From: an uncultured Moraxella sp.
GTDB lineage: Bacteria > Pseudomonadota > Gammaproteobacteria > Pseudomonadales > Moraxellaceae
Reading direction: 5' to 3'
Length of the DNA: 32,691 nt
Assembly: GCF_945873075.1 (NCBI RefSeq)
Contig: NZ_CAMCBS010000021.1
Location: 1-32,691 of the forward strand
Shown one piece after another: positions 15,776-24,903 of this stretch (the first letter of the stretch is position 1; each line of letters opens with the position of its first letter). The notes beneath the pieces were generated by a model. The model had not been told where the DNA came from, did not search any database, and saw only the letters and a program-made list of their open reading frames with translations. Both the position numbers and the translations under genes were made by a program.

Positions 15776-17401
15776 GTGCATTCAAAACCACACATCATCA
15801 CCTTGATTGGCTCAGGGCTATTGGCTCTATTATTGTCAGCCTGCCAAAGTCTGCCAAGCACGCCACATCTGCCAAACAGTGAAGCGCTGACTCTACAGTC
15901 CCAGCTGCGACTACAAGATACACGCCACTATAGTGCCACCAAGCTTGGCGATAGCATCGCAGCCCAAACCGAAAACCACCCGAATTTATCAGGCTATTAT
16001 CCAATCGCCACAGGCGCCAATGCCTTTGCTGCTCGTAGTATTTTGAGTGATTTGGCAAGTCAGACCATCGATATCCAATACTATATTTGGCACAATGATG
16101 AAGCAGGTCAGCTGATGCTCAAAGATCTATGGGAAGCTGCCGAACGGGGTGTCAAGGTGCGCCTACTACTCGATGATATGAACAGCTCTGAGTCGCTTGA
16201 TCAGATCCTGCTACGCTTTGCCGAGCACCCCAATGTCGCAGTACGCCTAATGAATCCAATGGCAAATCGCAAAATCCGCACCGTCAATTATCTGTCCAAT
16301 CCTATGCGTATCAATGCTCGTATGCACAACAAAAGCATGACCTTTGATAATCGCATCAGCATCATCGGCGGACGCAATATCGGTAATGAATATCTGAATA
16401 ATAATACGGTGAATAATTTTGCCGATCTTGATGTCATGCTGCTTGGCTCGGTAGTCAAAGATGTCACAAACAGCTTTGAAGAGTATTGGGCATCACCACT
16501 GGCTTATGATATCGAAACACTGGTAAAAAAATCCTACCAGCCGACAACAGAATTACTAAGCCCTGCCGTATGGGATGATCTTAATCACAGCCAGAGTGCA
16601 AGCAGTAGTGAACGTGCCGTGCGTCGCTATCGCCAAGCCGTACAGTCATCGACCATCGCCGATGATCTGATCCAAAAACGACTGCCCTTTCGCTGGACGA
16701 AAGTACGCCTATTCGTTGATCCCGTTGAGAAACTGACTCGTGCCAAAGCCACCGCCGATCAGCATCTGGTGGCACAGCTGCAGCGAGTCATCGGGCGACC
16801 TAAGGCAAATTTTTCAGTGATTTCATCTTATTTTGTGCCAACCAAAGATGGCACAGACACACTCATTAAGCTTGCTAATGATGGCGTCAAAATCAGCATC
16901 TTGACCAATTCGTTCGACGCCACCGATGTCGGCGTCGTCCATTCCGGCTATGCCCATTGGCGCAAACCACTGCTGATGGCAGGCGTGAATCTATTTGAAG
17001 TCAAATCCACCGCCACCAATGATGCTGATAATGACAATAAATTTTGGCGTACCAAACAGCTGACCACCACAAGCCTGCATGCCAAAGCCTTTGCAGTCGA
17101 TGATCGCTTTGTATTCATTGGCTCATATAACATCGACCCTAGATCCGCCAATATCAACACTGAGCTTGGCGTACTCATCTATGATCAAGCGCTGGCGACA
17201 CAGCTACATCAAGCACTCCAAAATAGCCCATCACTGATTCAGCAAGCCTATAAACTTGAGCTTGATGATCGTGGCTTGATACGATGGCATACGATCAATG
17301 ACGGCACACCGACCATTTATCGCAATGAACCCAATACCAATCTTAAGGATCGTGCTGGCATCGTGATGCTTGGCTTGTTACCGATTGATGGCTTATTGTG
17401 A
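15776..17401 (+). CDS. Phospholipase D / cardiolipin synthase-like lipoprotein
   Basis: 541 residues with two HKD motifs: H184-x-K186-x4-D191 (MHNKSMTFD) and H435-x-K437-x4-D442 (LHAKAFAVDD), each followed by the usual GG/GS-N segments. Proteins of this class (ClsC/YmdC-like) move phosphatidyl groups between lipids or hydrolyse phosphodiesters. The first 23 residues form a lipoprotein signal with lipobox LSAC (C23), so the enzyme should face the periplasm, attached to a membrane. The start is GTG at 15776; the in-frame upstream ATG is cut off by a stop, and no ATG lies before the signal peptide. An MFS gene follows after 85 bases. The exact lipid substrate cannot be told. Confidence 0.85.
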   Translation: MHSKPHIITLIGSGLLALLLSACQSLPSTPHLPNSEALTLQSQLRLQDTRHYSATKLGDSIAAQTENHPNLSGYYPIATGANAFAARSILSDLASQTIDIQYYIWHNDEAGQLMLKDLWEAAERGVKVRLLLDDMNSSESLDQILLRFAEHPNVAVRLMNPMANRKIRTVNYLSNPMRINARMHNKSMTFDNRISIIGGRNIGNEYLNNNTVNNFADLDVMLLGSVVKDVTNSFEEYWASPLAYDIETLVKKSYQPTTELLSPAVWDDLNHSQSASSSERAVRRYRQAVQSSTIADDLIQKRLPFRWTKVRLFVDPVEKLTRAKATADQHLVAQLQRVIGRPKANFSVISSYFVPTKDGTDTLIKLANDGVKISILTNSFDATDVGVVHSGYAHWRKPLLMAGVNLFEVKSTATNDADNDNKFWRTKQLTTTSLHAKAFAVDDRFVFIGSYNIDPRSANINTELGVLIYDQALATQLHQALQNSPSLIQQAYKLELDDRGLIRWHTINDGTPTIYRNEPNTNLKDRAGIVMLGLLPIDGLL

Positions 17402-17486
17402 AGTTTTTTAGGCTTTTCATGGTAAAATGGTGAATTTTACGGTAAACTAGGCGGCACATTGTTCGTTGCTTTGTAGGCTTTGCATC

Positions 17487-18887
17487 ATGATCTTTGAGCC
17501 CATCCTGACTCGGCAGCAATACTTCACCTGCCTAGTGATTAGTCTTAGCGTATTATTGGTTTTTATTGATGTCGCTCAATTTTGGTATCTGTCTGAAATT
17601 TTGTTGCCATTATTTTTTGGTTACGCTAGCAATGAATCAACCCCGTGGCTCGCCCTTTTTGCCAAATATGTTGCAGGGCCGATTGCGATGCCGCTTGGTG
17701 CACTGCTATTTGGAACGATTGGTGATCGTCATGGGCGAAAAGTCACATTACGCATCAGCTGTCTTGGGGTAGCGATTCTAACTCTACTCATTGGTACACT
17801 TCCCACAAGATCGGTACTTAGTGATGCAGCACCTATCGTCTTGACATCCTTAAGATTTTTTCAAGGGTTGTTCGCTGGTGTAATGCTACCTACCTGCCTA
17901 GTATTTATTACCGAGCATTTTCCCACCAAGCGGCTAGGCATCGGTAGTGGCATCATCTTATCTTCTGCCATTAGCGGTTTGCTGATCGTCAGCATTTATC
18001 TTAATACTCTAATTAATACACTGACCATTGCTGAAATCATGAGCTACGGTTGGCGGATTCTATACTGCATCAGCGGTACTGTGACTTTGATGCTATTTTT
18101 TGCTATTGACCGATTAAAAGAAACTCCTGTATTTCAAAGACATCATCAGCCAACAACTCCACCCACATTTGATGACGCCGCCATCAATGCCATCAGTCTC
18201 AACGATAGCATCAGTGACAACCTAAATATCGAGACAAAAAATAGGGTTGATAGCCAAACTGCACCAATCTGCCAAAAACTTGGTCGTCAGCTGCGCATCT
18301 TTGGTTTTAGCTTTTTGCCAAATACCATGCCGTCGCTCATCTTATCTGTGATTATCGCAAGCTTAATCATTTTTATCCCCATTTTGCTTTTACCACTCAT
18401 TGAGATCGGCTTTTTTGTTTCGCCTGTTGTTTCTCGTTTTGGCGGCATGATTGGCATGCTATTTATGATGATTGGCTGTGTATTTTTTGGCGTGATGGCA
18501 GATTTGCACAATGTCGGCCGTGTACTGATGATTGGCAGTACTTTTTTGATAGTTAATGCAGTGTTTTTTGTTTATCATTTGCAGTCTGGCGGCGGTTTTA
18601 TTTTGGTATTTTTTGCATTGCTCGGCTTTTTTTCAGGCTTGATTGGGGCGATTCCTTCAGTCATTGTGCGACTATTTCCCACTAAGATTCGCCTAAAAGG
18701 TGTGACACTCAGTTATGCTCTAAGCTATGCTTCACTTGCCATTACTTTGCCGATTGCGATTCGCTATTTATCATTGTATATTGCTTTCGTACCCGTTTTA
18801 TATGTGATGTTCATTGGGCTTGTAACTTTATTTGTTAGTTTTTATGTATATTATCTACCGCGCACCCAAGCTGACATCAACCGCTAA
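17487..18887 (+). CDS. MFS transporter, metabolite:H+ symporter type
   Basis: 466 residues with about 12 membrane helices. The loop motif GTIGDRHGRK between helices 2 and 3 is the hallmark of the major facilitator superfamily, and its position after GPIAMPLGALLF resembles the MHS branch (ProP, KgtP, ShiA). A hydrophilic loop of about 55 residues, rich in D, N and S, separates the halves near residues 210-265. The substrate is unknown; MHS members import organic acids or osmolytes. Codon use is somewhat more AT-rich than in the flanking genes. The ATG at 17487 is preferred over a TTG seven codons earlier. Confidence 0.8.
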   Translation: MIFEPILTRQQYFTCLVISLSVLLVFIDVAQFWYLSEILLPLFFGYASNESTPWLALFAKYVAGPIAMPLGALLFGTIGDRHGRKVTLRISCLGVAILTLLIGTLPTRSVLSDAAPIVLTSLRFFQGLFAGVMLPTCLVFITEHFPTKRLGIGSGIILSSAISGLLIVSIYLNTLINTLTIAEIMSYGWRILYCISGTVTLMLFFAIDRLKETPVFQRHHQPTTPPTFDDAAINAISLNDSISDNLNIETKNRVDSQTAPICQKLGRQLRIFGFSFLPNTMPSLILSVIIASLIIFIPILLLPLIEIGFFVSPVVSRFGGMIGMLFMMIGCVFFGVMADLHNVGRVLMIGSTFLIVNAVFFVYHLQSGGGFILVFFALLGFFSGLIGAIPSVIVRLFPTKIRLKGVTLSYALSYASLAITLPIAIRYLSLYIAFVPVLYVMFIGLVTLFVSFYVYYLPRTQADINR

Positions 18888-18894
18888 CACAACA

Positions 18895-18926
18895 AAATCC
18901 CCAAAAGCACACACTTTTGGGGATTT
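18895..18926. terminator. Shared terminator of the MFS gene and rpiA
   Basis: A 13-bp perfect stem (18895-18907 with 18914-18926, AAATCCCCAAAAG / CTTTTGGGGATTT) and a 6-base loop lie between the two convergent genes. The minus-strand side continues TTTTG and is the stronger direction. Confidence 0.75.
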
Positions 18927-18944
18927 GGCTTATCATTCATATTT

Positions 18945-19610
18945 TTAAAACTTCACAGTCTCGACACCTGCGTCACTGGCTTTTAGCATCACGCTTGCCG
19001 ATTGTGCAGCAAAAATACCATTACACACCACACCGACAATGTTGTTAATCTCTTGCTCAAGCTTGGCAGGATTGGATACATCCAGCTCATAAGTATCCAA
19101 AATCAGATTGCCATAATCAGTCACAAAGCCTTCACGATACACAGGCTCACCGCCCATCTTGACCAGCTCACGAGCCACATACGAGCGAGCTTGTGGTAGC
19201 ACTTCGATAGCAACGGGGAATTTGCTCAATTGTGAGACGATTTTTGAGTCATCGACCATACAGACGAACTGACTCGATGCAGCTGCGACGATTTTTTCGC
19301 GAGTCAGCGCACCACCGCCACCTTTGATCATATTGCCTGCACCATCAATCTCATCTGCGCCATCAATGTACAAATCAAGCTGACCCACGCTATTAAGATC
19401 ATAAATCTCAATACCTAATGCCTTAAGCTTATCTTCAGTCACTTGCGAGCTTGCGACAGCGCCTTTGAGCTGTACTTGTGGCAGTAACTCAATCAAGCAG
19501 TTCACCGTACTGCCTGTGCCCACGCCAAGCACCATACCATCTTCGATATACGCCAATGCTGCTTTGGCAGCGGCTTGTTTTTGAGCAAGTTTTGGGTCAA
19601 TGGTTGTCAT
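18945..19610 (-). CDS. rpiA: Ribose-5-phosphate isomerase A
   Basis: 221 residues. It interconverts ribose 5-phosphate and ribulose 5-phosphate in the pentose phosphate pathway. Motifs are [13 protein letters not shown] (31-43, phosphate loop), DGADEID with D83 and D86, [14 protein letters not shown] with K96 and E105, all at the expected active-site positions. Length is normal. It is a single gene, divergent in position from the SRP RNA block but on the same strand, so it may receive some upstream transcription. Confidence 0.95.
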   Translation of the reverse strand: MTTIDPKLAQKQAAAKAALAYIEDGMVLGVGTGSTVNCLIELLPQVQLKGAVASSQVTEDKLKALGIEIYDLNSVGQLDLYIDGADEIDGAGNMIKGGGGALTREKIVAAASSQFVCMVDDSKIVSQLSKFPVAIEVLPQARSYVARELVKMGGEPVYREGFVTDYGNLILDTYELDVSNPAKLEQEINNIVGVVCNGIFAAQSASVMLKASDAGVETVKF

Positions 19611-19710
19611 TACAAAGATACCTTATCAAGATAAACGCTAGTATTGTACGCTAAAGTTACAATCTTTTAAAGTATAGTTACAAAAATTCACAGTCAAATT
19701 TTGGACAAAA

Positions 19711-19820
<110 letters not shown>

Positions 19821-19827
19821 AGTCAGT

Positions 19828-19855
19828 ATTATACTAGAAAATCACTGATTTGCAA
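19828..19855 (-). promoter_or_regulatory. Promoter of the 4.5S RNA gene
   Basis: On the minus strand TTGCAA (19850-19855), a 16-base spacer and a perfect TATAAT (19828-19833). The start point would be near 19820, which agrees with the folded 5' end of the RNA. Confidence 0.75.
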
Positions 19856-19881
19856 GTTTTTTGTGGCGTTTTTGGCTGATT

Positions 19882-20376
19882 TTATGGTTGGTCAGGGACA
19901 AAACTTGCCACGCAGTGCGCCAAGCCATCGGCGATGACAGGCGTAGTCAGCACTCGATATTCAGCCAATTCAAATGACGCAGGCGATAAGCCATCAAGCT
20001 TTGTCACCAAATACGCCACGATTGGCATATGGCAGACGATGGCGATGCATTTATCATCAGTCTGCTCGCCAAATTTATCTTGGATAATACGGTCAATGTC
20101 GTCAAGTCCGATGGTAGGGTCATCATCAGGCGTGATACTGCTAAGTGTCACAAAAGCAGGCGATTGACCGGCGTCGGTGGCTGTCTTTGCCAGTATCTTG
20201 GCGGTTTGGTCGGCACGGTTATACGGACTTGCGATAATCAAATCAAGCTGATGCTCTGCAACCATTGCATCCGCAGACTGCCCTGCTTGCATCCGCCCAA
20301 AGTCCGTCAAATCTCGCCCTGCATCATCATCACAATATGGTGCAGCTTGCCCATGTCGCACAAAGATTAATTTCAT
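19882..20376 (-). CDS. sixA: Phosphohistidine phosphatase SixA
   Basis: 164 residues of the histidine phosphatase superfamily. The catalytic RHG triad holds H8 (FVRHGQA), the second histidine is H116 (IVCHMPIV), and SPYNRADQTA (50-59) supplies the second phosphate-binding arginine. SixA removes phosphate from histidines of phosphotransfer domains. The protein is last in a five-gene minus-strand operon, 30 bases after gpsA. The gpsA-sixA order fits other Moraxellaceae as I remember them. Confidence 0.88.
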   Translation of the reverse strand: MKLIFVRHGQAAPYCDDDAGRDLTDFGRMQAGQSADAMVAEHQLDLIIASPYNRADQTAKILAKTATDAGQSPAFVTLSSITPDDDPTIGLDDIDRIIQDKFGEQTDDKCIAIVCHMPIVAYLVTKLDGLSPASFELAEYRVLTTPVIADGLAHCVASFVPDQP

Positions 20377-20406
20377 AAATTATCCTTTATGATATATTAA
20401 TAGTAG

Positions 20407-21723
20407 TTAATCAGTATCCGTGGTTTTTGGCTTGGCATCAGCACTACTTTTTAGCACTTCGCTAAACTCCTGGCTAAGTCGCACATTGCTCTCGTCATGC
20501 GGCAGCACAAATTCAACATCGCTTCTAAAGCCTGTTTCCATCAGATTGAGCGCTACGCCAAGTGCCGATTTATCTTCGTATAGCACAGCGTGCAGTGCGT
20601 GCGTGATTGGCATATAGACGCCAAGCTCTTTTGAGCGGGTATGCACTTGCGCGATGGTATTGACCCCTTCGGCGGTTTGCCCAAGTTTTTTGACCGCTTG
20701 CTCAAGGCTGATACCCTGCCCTAGCATATAGCCCACTCGATAATTGCGGCTCAAGGTCGAACTACAAGTGGCGTACAAATCCCCCACGCCTGATAGACCT
20801 AAGAATGTCAATGGGTCAGCACCCACCGCCACCCCAAAACGGCTCATCTCAGCGAGCGCACGAGTCAGTAGCATGGCTTTGGTATTCTCACCCACTTCAT
20901 AGGCGGCCGCCATACCCATCGCAATGGCATAGATGTTTTTGAGCGCACCGCCCAGCTCCACACCCTTGACATCGACACTGGCAAATACACGGAAAAATGC
21001 ACTGTGCAATGCCGTCTGTACCGCCTTACGAAGTGGCTCAGACTCAGATGCAATCACCGTTGCCGATGGCATATTATCCATGATTTCGACTGCTAGATTT
21101 GGGCCACTCATCACCCCAAAATTCACTTCGGGCAGTACATCGGTGATAATATCGCTCATCAAGGCATAGGTGTCTTTTTCCATACCTTTGGTCAAAGAGA
21201 CCACCGCTTGATGCGTGATGAATGGGCGAATCTGCGTCAAAATCTCACGAAACGCCGAGCTTGGCACTGCCACAAAAATCACATCCACGCCACGCACCGC
21301 ATCTTCAAGCTCATGACTGAACTTGAGACGGTCGTCAAGCTTATGATTTGGCAGGTATTTTTTGTTTACATAAGTTTTTTGTAGTGCTTTGACCGTACGC
21401 TTATCACGAACCCACAGCGTGGCATCACAGCCATTTTTGGCAGCCAAATTCGCCATCGCCGTGCCAAAGCTACCCCCACCCAAAAAAGCAAATTTAAGCG
21501 TTTTTGACCCAGTGGCAGGCTTGGCTTTTGCTTGTATCGTCGCTTCAAGCTCAGCGGATTTTTTCTTTTTGAATCCAGTCAATTCGGCGATACTTGCGAT
21601 GATTGGCGCATTTGGCAGTCCCGATTCTTTAATCGCACTCACCGCATCATCCAGACCTGTGCTTGCTGCATCGACGATTTTTTTTACCTTAGAGTTTTTC
21701 ACACTGGGTTTTATTAGTTTCAT
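20407..21723 (-). CDS. gpsA: NAD(P)-dependent glycerol-3-phosphate dehydrogenase with an N-terminal extension
   Basis: 438 residues from the ATG at 21723. It makes sn-glycerol 3-phosphate from dihydroxyacetone phosphate for phospholipid synthesis. The Rossmann loop GGGSFGTA is at residues 82-89; SLTKGME, SGPNLAVEI and the catalytic Lys in ELGGALKNIYAIAMG follow, then LTFLGLSGVGDLYATC. Typical GpsA starts within ten residues of the Rossmann loop, so about 75 extra residues precede it here. They are helical, Lys- and Ala-rich, and carry SIAELTGFKKKK. Alternative starts 8-9 codons upstream exist with poorer spacing. A short acidic tail ends the protein. Confidence 0.93.
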   Translation of the reverse strand: MKLIKPSVKNSKVKKIVDAASTGLDDAVSAIKESGLPNAPIIASIAELTGFKKKKSAELEATIQAKAKPATGSKTLKFAFLGGGSFGTAMANLAAKNGCDATLWVRDKRTVKALQKTYVNKKYLPNHKLDDRLKFSHELEDAVRGVDVIFVAVPSSAFREILTQIRPFITHQAVVSLTKGMEKDTYALMSDIITDVLPEVNFGVMSGPNLAVEIMDNMPSATVIASESEPLRKAVQTALHSAFFRVFASVDVKGVELGGALKNIYAIAMGMAAAYEVGENTKAMLLTRALAEMSRFGVAVGADPLTFLGLSGVGDLYATCSSTLSRNYRVGYMLGQGISLEQAVKKLGQTAEGVNTIAQVHTRSKELGVYMPITHALHAVLYEDKSALGVALNLMETGFRSDVEFVLPHDESNVRLSQEFSEVLKSSADAKPKTTDTD

Positions 21724-21771
21724 ATCAATTACCTGCTTATCAAGCATCAAAGTTTATTGAGTATCATAATG

Positions 21772-22365
21772 TTAAGCATCATAATGATGGCTATCACGAT
21801 ACTGAACAAACTGCGACAAATCGTGCGCATCTCGCGCCGGCATCTGCACGCTGCTGCTACCTGTATAAATCAGCCCGCAAATGGTGTCATCTGCGCCCAC
21901 GCCAAAATACGCCTTGACCGCATCAGTATTACACAAAAGTCCTGTACGCCACACGCTCTTATAGCCTAGCGACTCAAGCGCAAGCAAGATATTTTGTGCG
22001 GCAGCACCAGCACTCAGTAGCTGTTCAAATGGCGGTACTTTTTCGTGCGATTTCATATCGGTGGCAATCACGATAATCATCGGCGCACGCAGTGGGATAT
22101 TTAAGGTTTTCTTAATCGTAGCATCATCTAGCGTTACGCCTTGAGCTGCAGCATCTGCTTCGGCAGCTTGTAATAATACCTTGCCAAATTCCACCAAAGC
22201 ATCACCGGTCAATACCCAAAATTTCCACGGCTTAAGCTGCTTATGGTCAGGGGCGACCATCGCTGCGTGTAGTACCGCATCAAGCTCGTCTTGGTTTGGC
22301 ATTGGTAGCACAAGATTGCCGATGCTGCGGCGCTGATGTATGATGTCTAATACAGGGTTTTTCAT
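21772..22365 (-). CDS. Nitroreductase family protein, YdjA-like
   Basis: 197-residue FMN-dependent oxidoreductase. The N-terminal IIHQRRSIGNL (9-19) is the FMN-phosphate-binding segment, followed by APDHKQLKPWKFWV, a close match to the equivalent stretch in E. coli YdjA. RAPMIIVIATD and SAGAAAQNILLALESLGYKS are further family features. The physiological substrate is unknown; the family reduces nitro compounds or quinones with NAD(P)H. It sits 27 bases after zapE and 48 before gpsA in the operon. Confidence 0.87.
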   Translation of the reverse strand: MKNPVLDIIHQRRSIGNLVLPMPNQDELDAVLHAAMVAPDHKQLKPWKFWVLTGDALVEFGKVLLQAAEADAAAQGVTLDDATIKKTLNIPLRAPMIIVIATDMKSHEKVPPFEQLLSAGAAAQNILLALESLGYKSVWRTGLLCNTDAVKAYFGVGADDTICGLIYTGSSSVQMPARDAHDLSQFVQYRDSHHYDA

Positions 22366-22392
22366 TGTAATTATCCTAAATAATCTGATGTA

Positions 22393-23493
22393 TTAATCCA
22401 AGCGGTGTTCTGCCGCCAAATAATCTTCTGACTGCATCTCAAGCAGTCGTGAACGAGTACGCTCAATCTCAAATGCCAGCTTTTCGCCTTGATACAGCTC
22501 AAGAATTGACTGCTCTGCACGCACAAGCAACTTGACACGGCGATCATAAAATTCATCCACCAAATAGATGAATCGGCGAGTCGGATCCATCAGCGTATCA
22601 TTTAGAAATGGTACATTATCCACCATCACCGTGCTAAAGTCATTGGCAATCTCGATAAAATCCGATGCCGATCTTGGCTGCATACACAGCGCACGAAAAT
22701 CAACCAGTAACATCGTCTCGGTACGCTTGACAATCTCAATCTCACGGTTTGCCACGACAATCGGCTCGGTGATAACGCATTGTCCACCTGCTAATGTATC
22801 AAATCGCTCAGATAGCCAGCCGTCGGTTTCGCTGGTCAATGGATATGAGTACAGTTTAGCTTGTTTTAATAATCTTAGGCGATAATCAATACCGGCATCG
22901 ATGTTCATCACGGTGGTATTTTTTTCGACTTGGGCAATGGCAGGCAAGAATCTGTCACGATGAATACCGTTTTTGTACAAGCCTGATGGCTCAATGTTTG
23001 AGGTGGCAACAAGCGTAATCCCACGGTCAAATAGCATGGTGAACAAATCACCCAAAATCATCGCATCTGAGACATTGGACACAAAAAATTCATCAAAACA
23101 AATAACCACCGCTTCACGATGGATGATGTCAGCGACCTTTTGTAGCGGGTCGGATTGCCCTTGTAGCGCCACCAATTCACGCTGAACTCGCTGCATAAAA
23201 TGATGAAAATGCATCCGCATCTTGCGCTCAATCTGCAAGCTGTCGTAGAATATATCCATCATCCAAGTCTTGCCACGACCGACGCCGCCCCACATATACA
23301 GACCCTTTGGCGTCTCTGGTTTGGATTTAAATAAGCTTGCAAACCAGCCTGATTTTTGTTCTCCATTTGCCGCCAAAATCTCATGGTGCAACTTATCCAT
23401 ATAAGTCACGGCAGCCAATTGGATGGCATCTTCGCTAAACTCGCCCGTTGCCAGTGCCGCCTTATAACGCTCAAGTGGCGTCTGTACACTCAT
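22393..23493 (-). CDS. zapE: Cell division protein ZapE (AFG1-like ATPase)
   Basis: 366 residues. Walker A is GGVGRGKT (69-76) and Walker B is VICFDEF with D134 and E135. The AFG1 family stretches HFHHFMQRVQ and TSNIEPSGLYKNGIHRDRF are present. ZapE is a membrane-proximal ATPase that acts on the FtsZ ring during division, mainly under stress in E. coli. The first 55 residues, before PKGLYMWGG, are more variable. It is second in the operon, 24 bases after the alpha/beta hydrolase. Confidence 0.92.
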   Translation of the reverse strand: MSVQTPLERYKAALATGEFSEDAIQLAAVTYMDKLHHEILAANGEQKSGWFASLFKSKPETPKGLYMWGGVGRGKTWMMDIFYDSLQIERKMRMHFHHFMQRVQRELVALQGQSDPLQKVADIIHREAVVICFDEFFVSNVSDAMILGDLFTMLFDRGITLVATSNIEPSGLYKNGIHRDRFLPAIAQVEKNTTVMNIDAGIDYRLRLLKQAKLYSYPLTSETDGWLSERFDTLAGGQCVITEPIVVANREIEIVKRTETMLLVDFRALCMQPRSASDFIEIANDFSTVMVDNVPFLNDTLMDPTRRFIYLVDEFYDRRVKLLVRAEQSILELYQGEKLAFEIERTRSRLLEMQSEDYLAAEHRLD

Positions 23494-23517
23494 AAATTTT
23501 CCTTAATTAATCAGTCG

Positions 23518-24162
23518 TTATTTAATGGTCAATTGTTCTAATGCTTGTCGCAATTCTACCAGTTTGGCATGGAAAAAATGCCCCGTATCAATCACTTGAT
23601 TTGGCAGTTGATGCACCCGTGCAAACTCTGCCAATGCCGATGGTGGCACCAATTCATCATGAGCGCCATAGACCAAAAATGTCCGCTCAGTTGGCAAGGT
23701 CAGCACACTTGTGTCGTTCCGAACTACAGATGGTGCAATCAAGGCAAGATTGTGTAGATTAATTTCACGAAACTCATCTTGCTTGACAATTACATCAGCC
23801 ACTTGGCACGCCACAAAACCACCGAATGAAAACCCACCAAGCCACAGTTTACGAGCCTTGGTTTTAGTCAATGCAAACCGAAGCACCGTCAGCGCATCAG
23901 TCAGCTCGCCAATGCCATTGCCTGTCGTGCCTGTCGATTGCCCCACGCCACGAAAATTAAACCGTAGCACATCCATACCACTATCACGACAAAAGCGATA
24001 CATGGTGCTGACGACTTTATTATTCATCGTGCCGCCTGCCATCGGATTGGGGTGGCAAATGATTGCCAAGCCGTCGCTTGCACTACGCTCGCCCGCTTGC
24101 CAAATCGCATCAATCTCAAGCTTGCCGTTTGGTGCATCGATGAGCAAAATTTCTTGATTCAT
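23518..24162 (-). CDS. Alpha/beta hydrolase (COG2945-like)
   Basis: 214 residues with a complete catalytic triad: S112 in GFSFGG, D169 in GAHDELVPP, H195 in TGHFFH. The N-terminal HPNPMAGGTMNNKVV (37-51) and FNFRGVGQSTG (69-79) are characteristic of the COG2945 group of small hydrolases. The substrate is unknown. It is the first gene of the operon hydrolase-zapE-nitroreductase-gpsA-sixA. No signal peptide, so cytoplasmic. Confidence 0.87.
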   Translation of the reverse strand: MNQEILLIDAPNGKLEIDAIWQAGERSASDGLAIICHPNPMAGGTMNNKVVSTMYRFCRDSGMDVLRFNFRGVGQSTGTTGNGIGELTDALTVLRFALTKTKARKLWLGGFSFGGFVACQVADVIVKQDEFREINLHNLALIAPSVVRNDTSVLTLPTERTFLVYGAHDELVPPSALAEFARVHQLPNQVIDTGHFFHAKLVELRQALEQLTIK

Positions 24163-24311
24163 ACAAAAACTGGATAAAAATTCAAGCCATTATAGCACAA
24201 TTTTTACGCATTCAACATCCGTGCATGACAGACCATGCTGCCGAAACATAGCGGTAAAGTTTACCCTGTATTTTCACAAAACCCACACAACTCAGCTGTA
24301 CAAATAACTTT

Positions 24312-24333
24312 TAGCATATCAAGGTATATGCTA
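24312..24333. promoter_or_regulatory. Inverted repeat upstream of a small lipoprotein gene
   Basis: TAGCATAT (24312-24319) and ATATGCTA (24326-24333) are separated by 6 bases, about 40 bases before the ATG at 24374. Size and position suit an operator for the next gene. No matching regulator was recognised. Confidence 0.35.
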
Positions 24334-24373
24334 CCATAATAGCACCAACAAATTGACAAAAAAAGGAGTCATC

Positions 24374-24733
24374 ATGAAACGATTTGCCCTAATTGGTACG
24401 ATCAGTACAGCTCTGCTATTGAGCGCCTGTGCAACGAGTGGCACGACCGCCCCTGTCATCACTCGTGCTGATGCTAGTCATGAGACCACAGGACTTGGCG
24501 TAACCAAGCTTAAAGCTCAAGAGTCAGCACTCGCCACCGCCAAAAAACAATGCGGACTCAAAACGCCTGTCATCATCGAAGATAAGACCACCTATAATGG
24601 CGTACTCGATGAAAAAACAGGTCGCATGATCGAACAAGGCGTCGGCATCATCGGCTCGGTACTCGGCAAGGTAACGCCTGATTTGAGTCGTGATGATGAT
24701 TATGAATATAATATTAAGTTTAAATGTCAATAA
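24374..24733 (+). CDS. Small lipoprotein of unknown function
   Basis: 119 residues with a lipoprotein signal ending in LLSAC (C19). The mature part is polar with two cysteines (in KKQCGLK and at the end, KFKCQ) that could pair. A GVGIIGSVLGKV stretch near residue 85-95 looks like a short amphipathic or membrane-associating segment. AAAGGAG lies 7 bases before the ATG, which decides the start over a TTG seven codons upstream. I do not recognise a family. A strong terminator follows, so it is a single-gene unit. Confidence 0.82.
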   Translation: MKRFALIGTISTALLLSACATSGTTAPVITRADASHETTGLGVTKLKAQESALATAKKQCGLKTPVIIEDKTTYNGVLDEKTGRMIEQGVGIIGSVLGKVTPDLSRDDDYEYNIKFKCQ

Positions 24734-24740
24734 AATTAAG

Positions 24741-24769
24741 AAAATCAGCCTTGATGGGCTGATTTTTTT
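24741..24769 (+). terminator. Terminator of the small lipoprotein gene
   Basis: AAAATCAGCC (24741-24750) pairs with GGCTGATTTT (24757-24766), 6-base loop, followed by more T. It is a textbook intrinsic terminator 8 bases after the stop. Confidence 0.9.
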
Positions 24770-24903
24770 ATGCTGGTTGATATATTTTCATTGAAAATTG
24801 GTTTGCCATTTTGTTTATATATGATAAACTGTGAATAAGCAGTATTAGCTAAATTTACTGCTTTATTTTATTAGTTACACGGTTATTACTTTAGAACAAT
24901 ACA

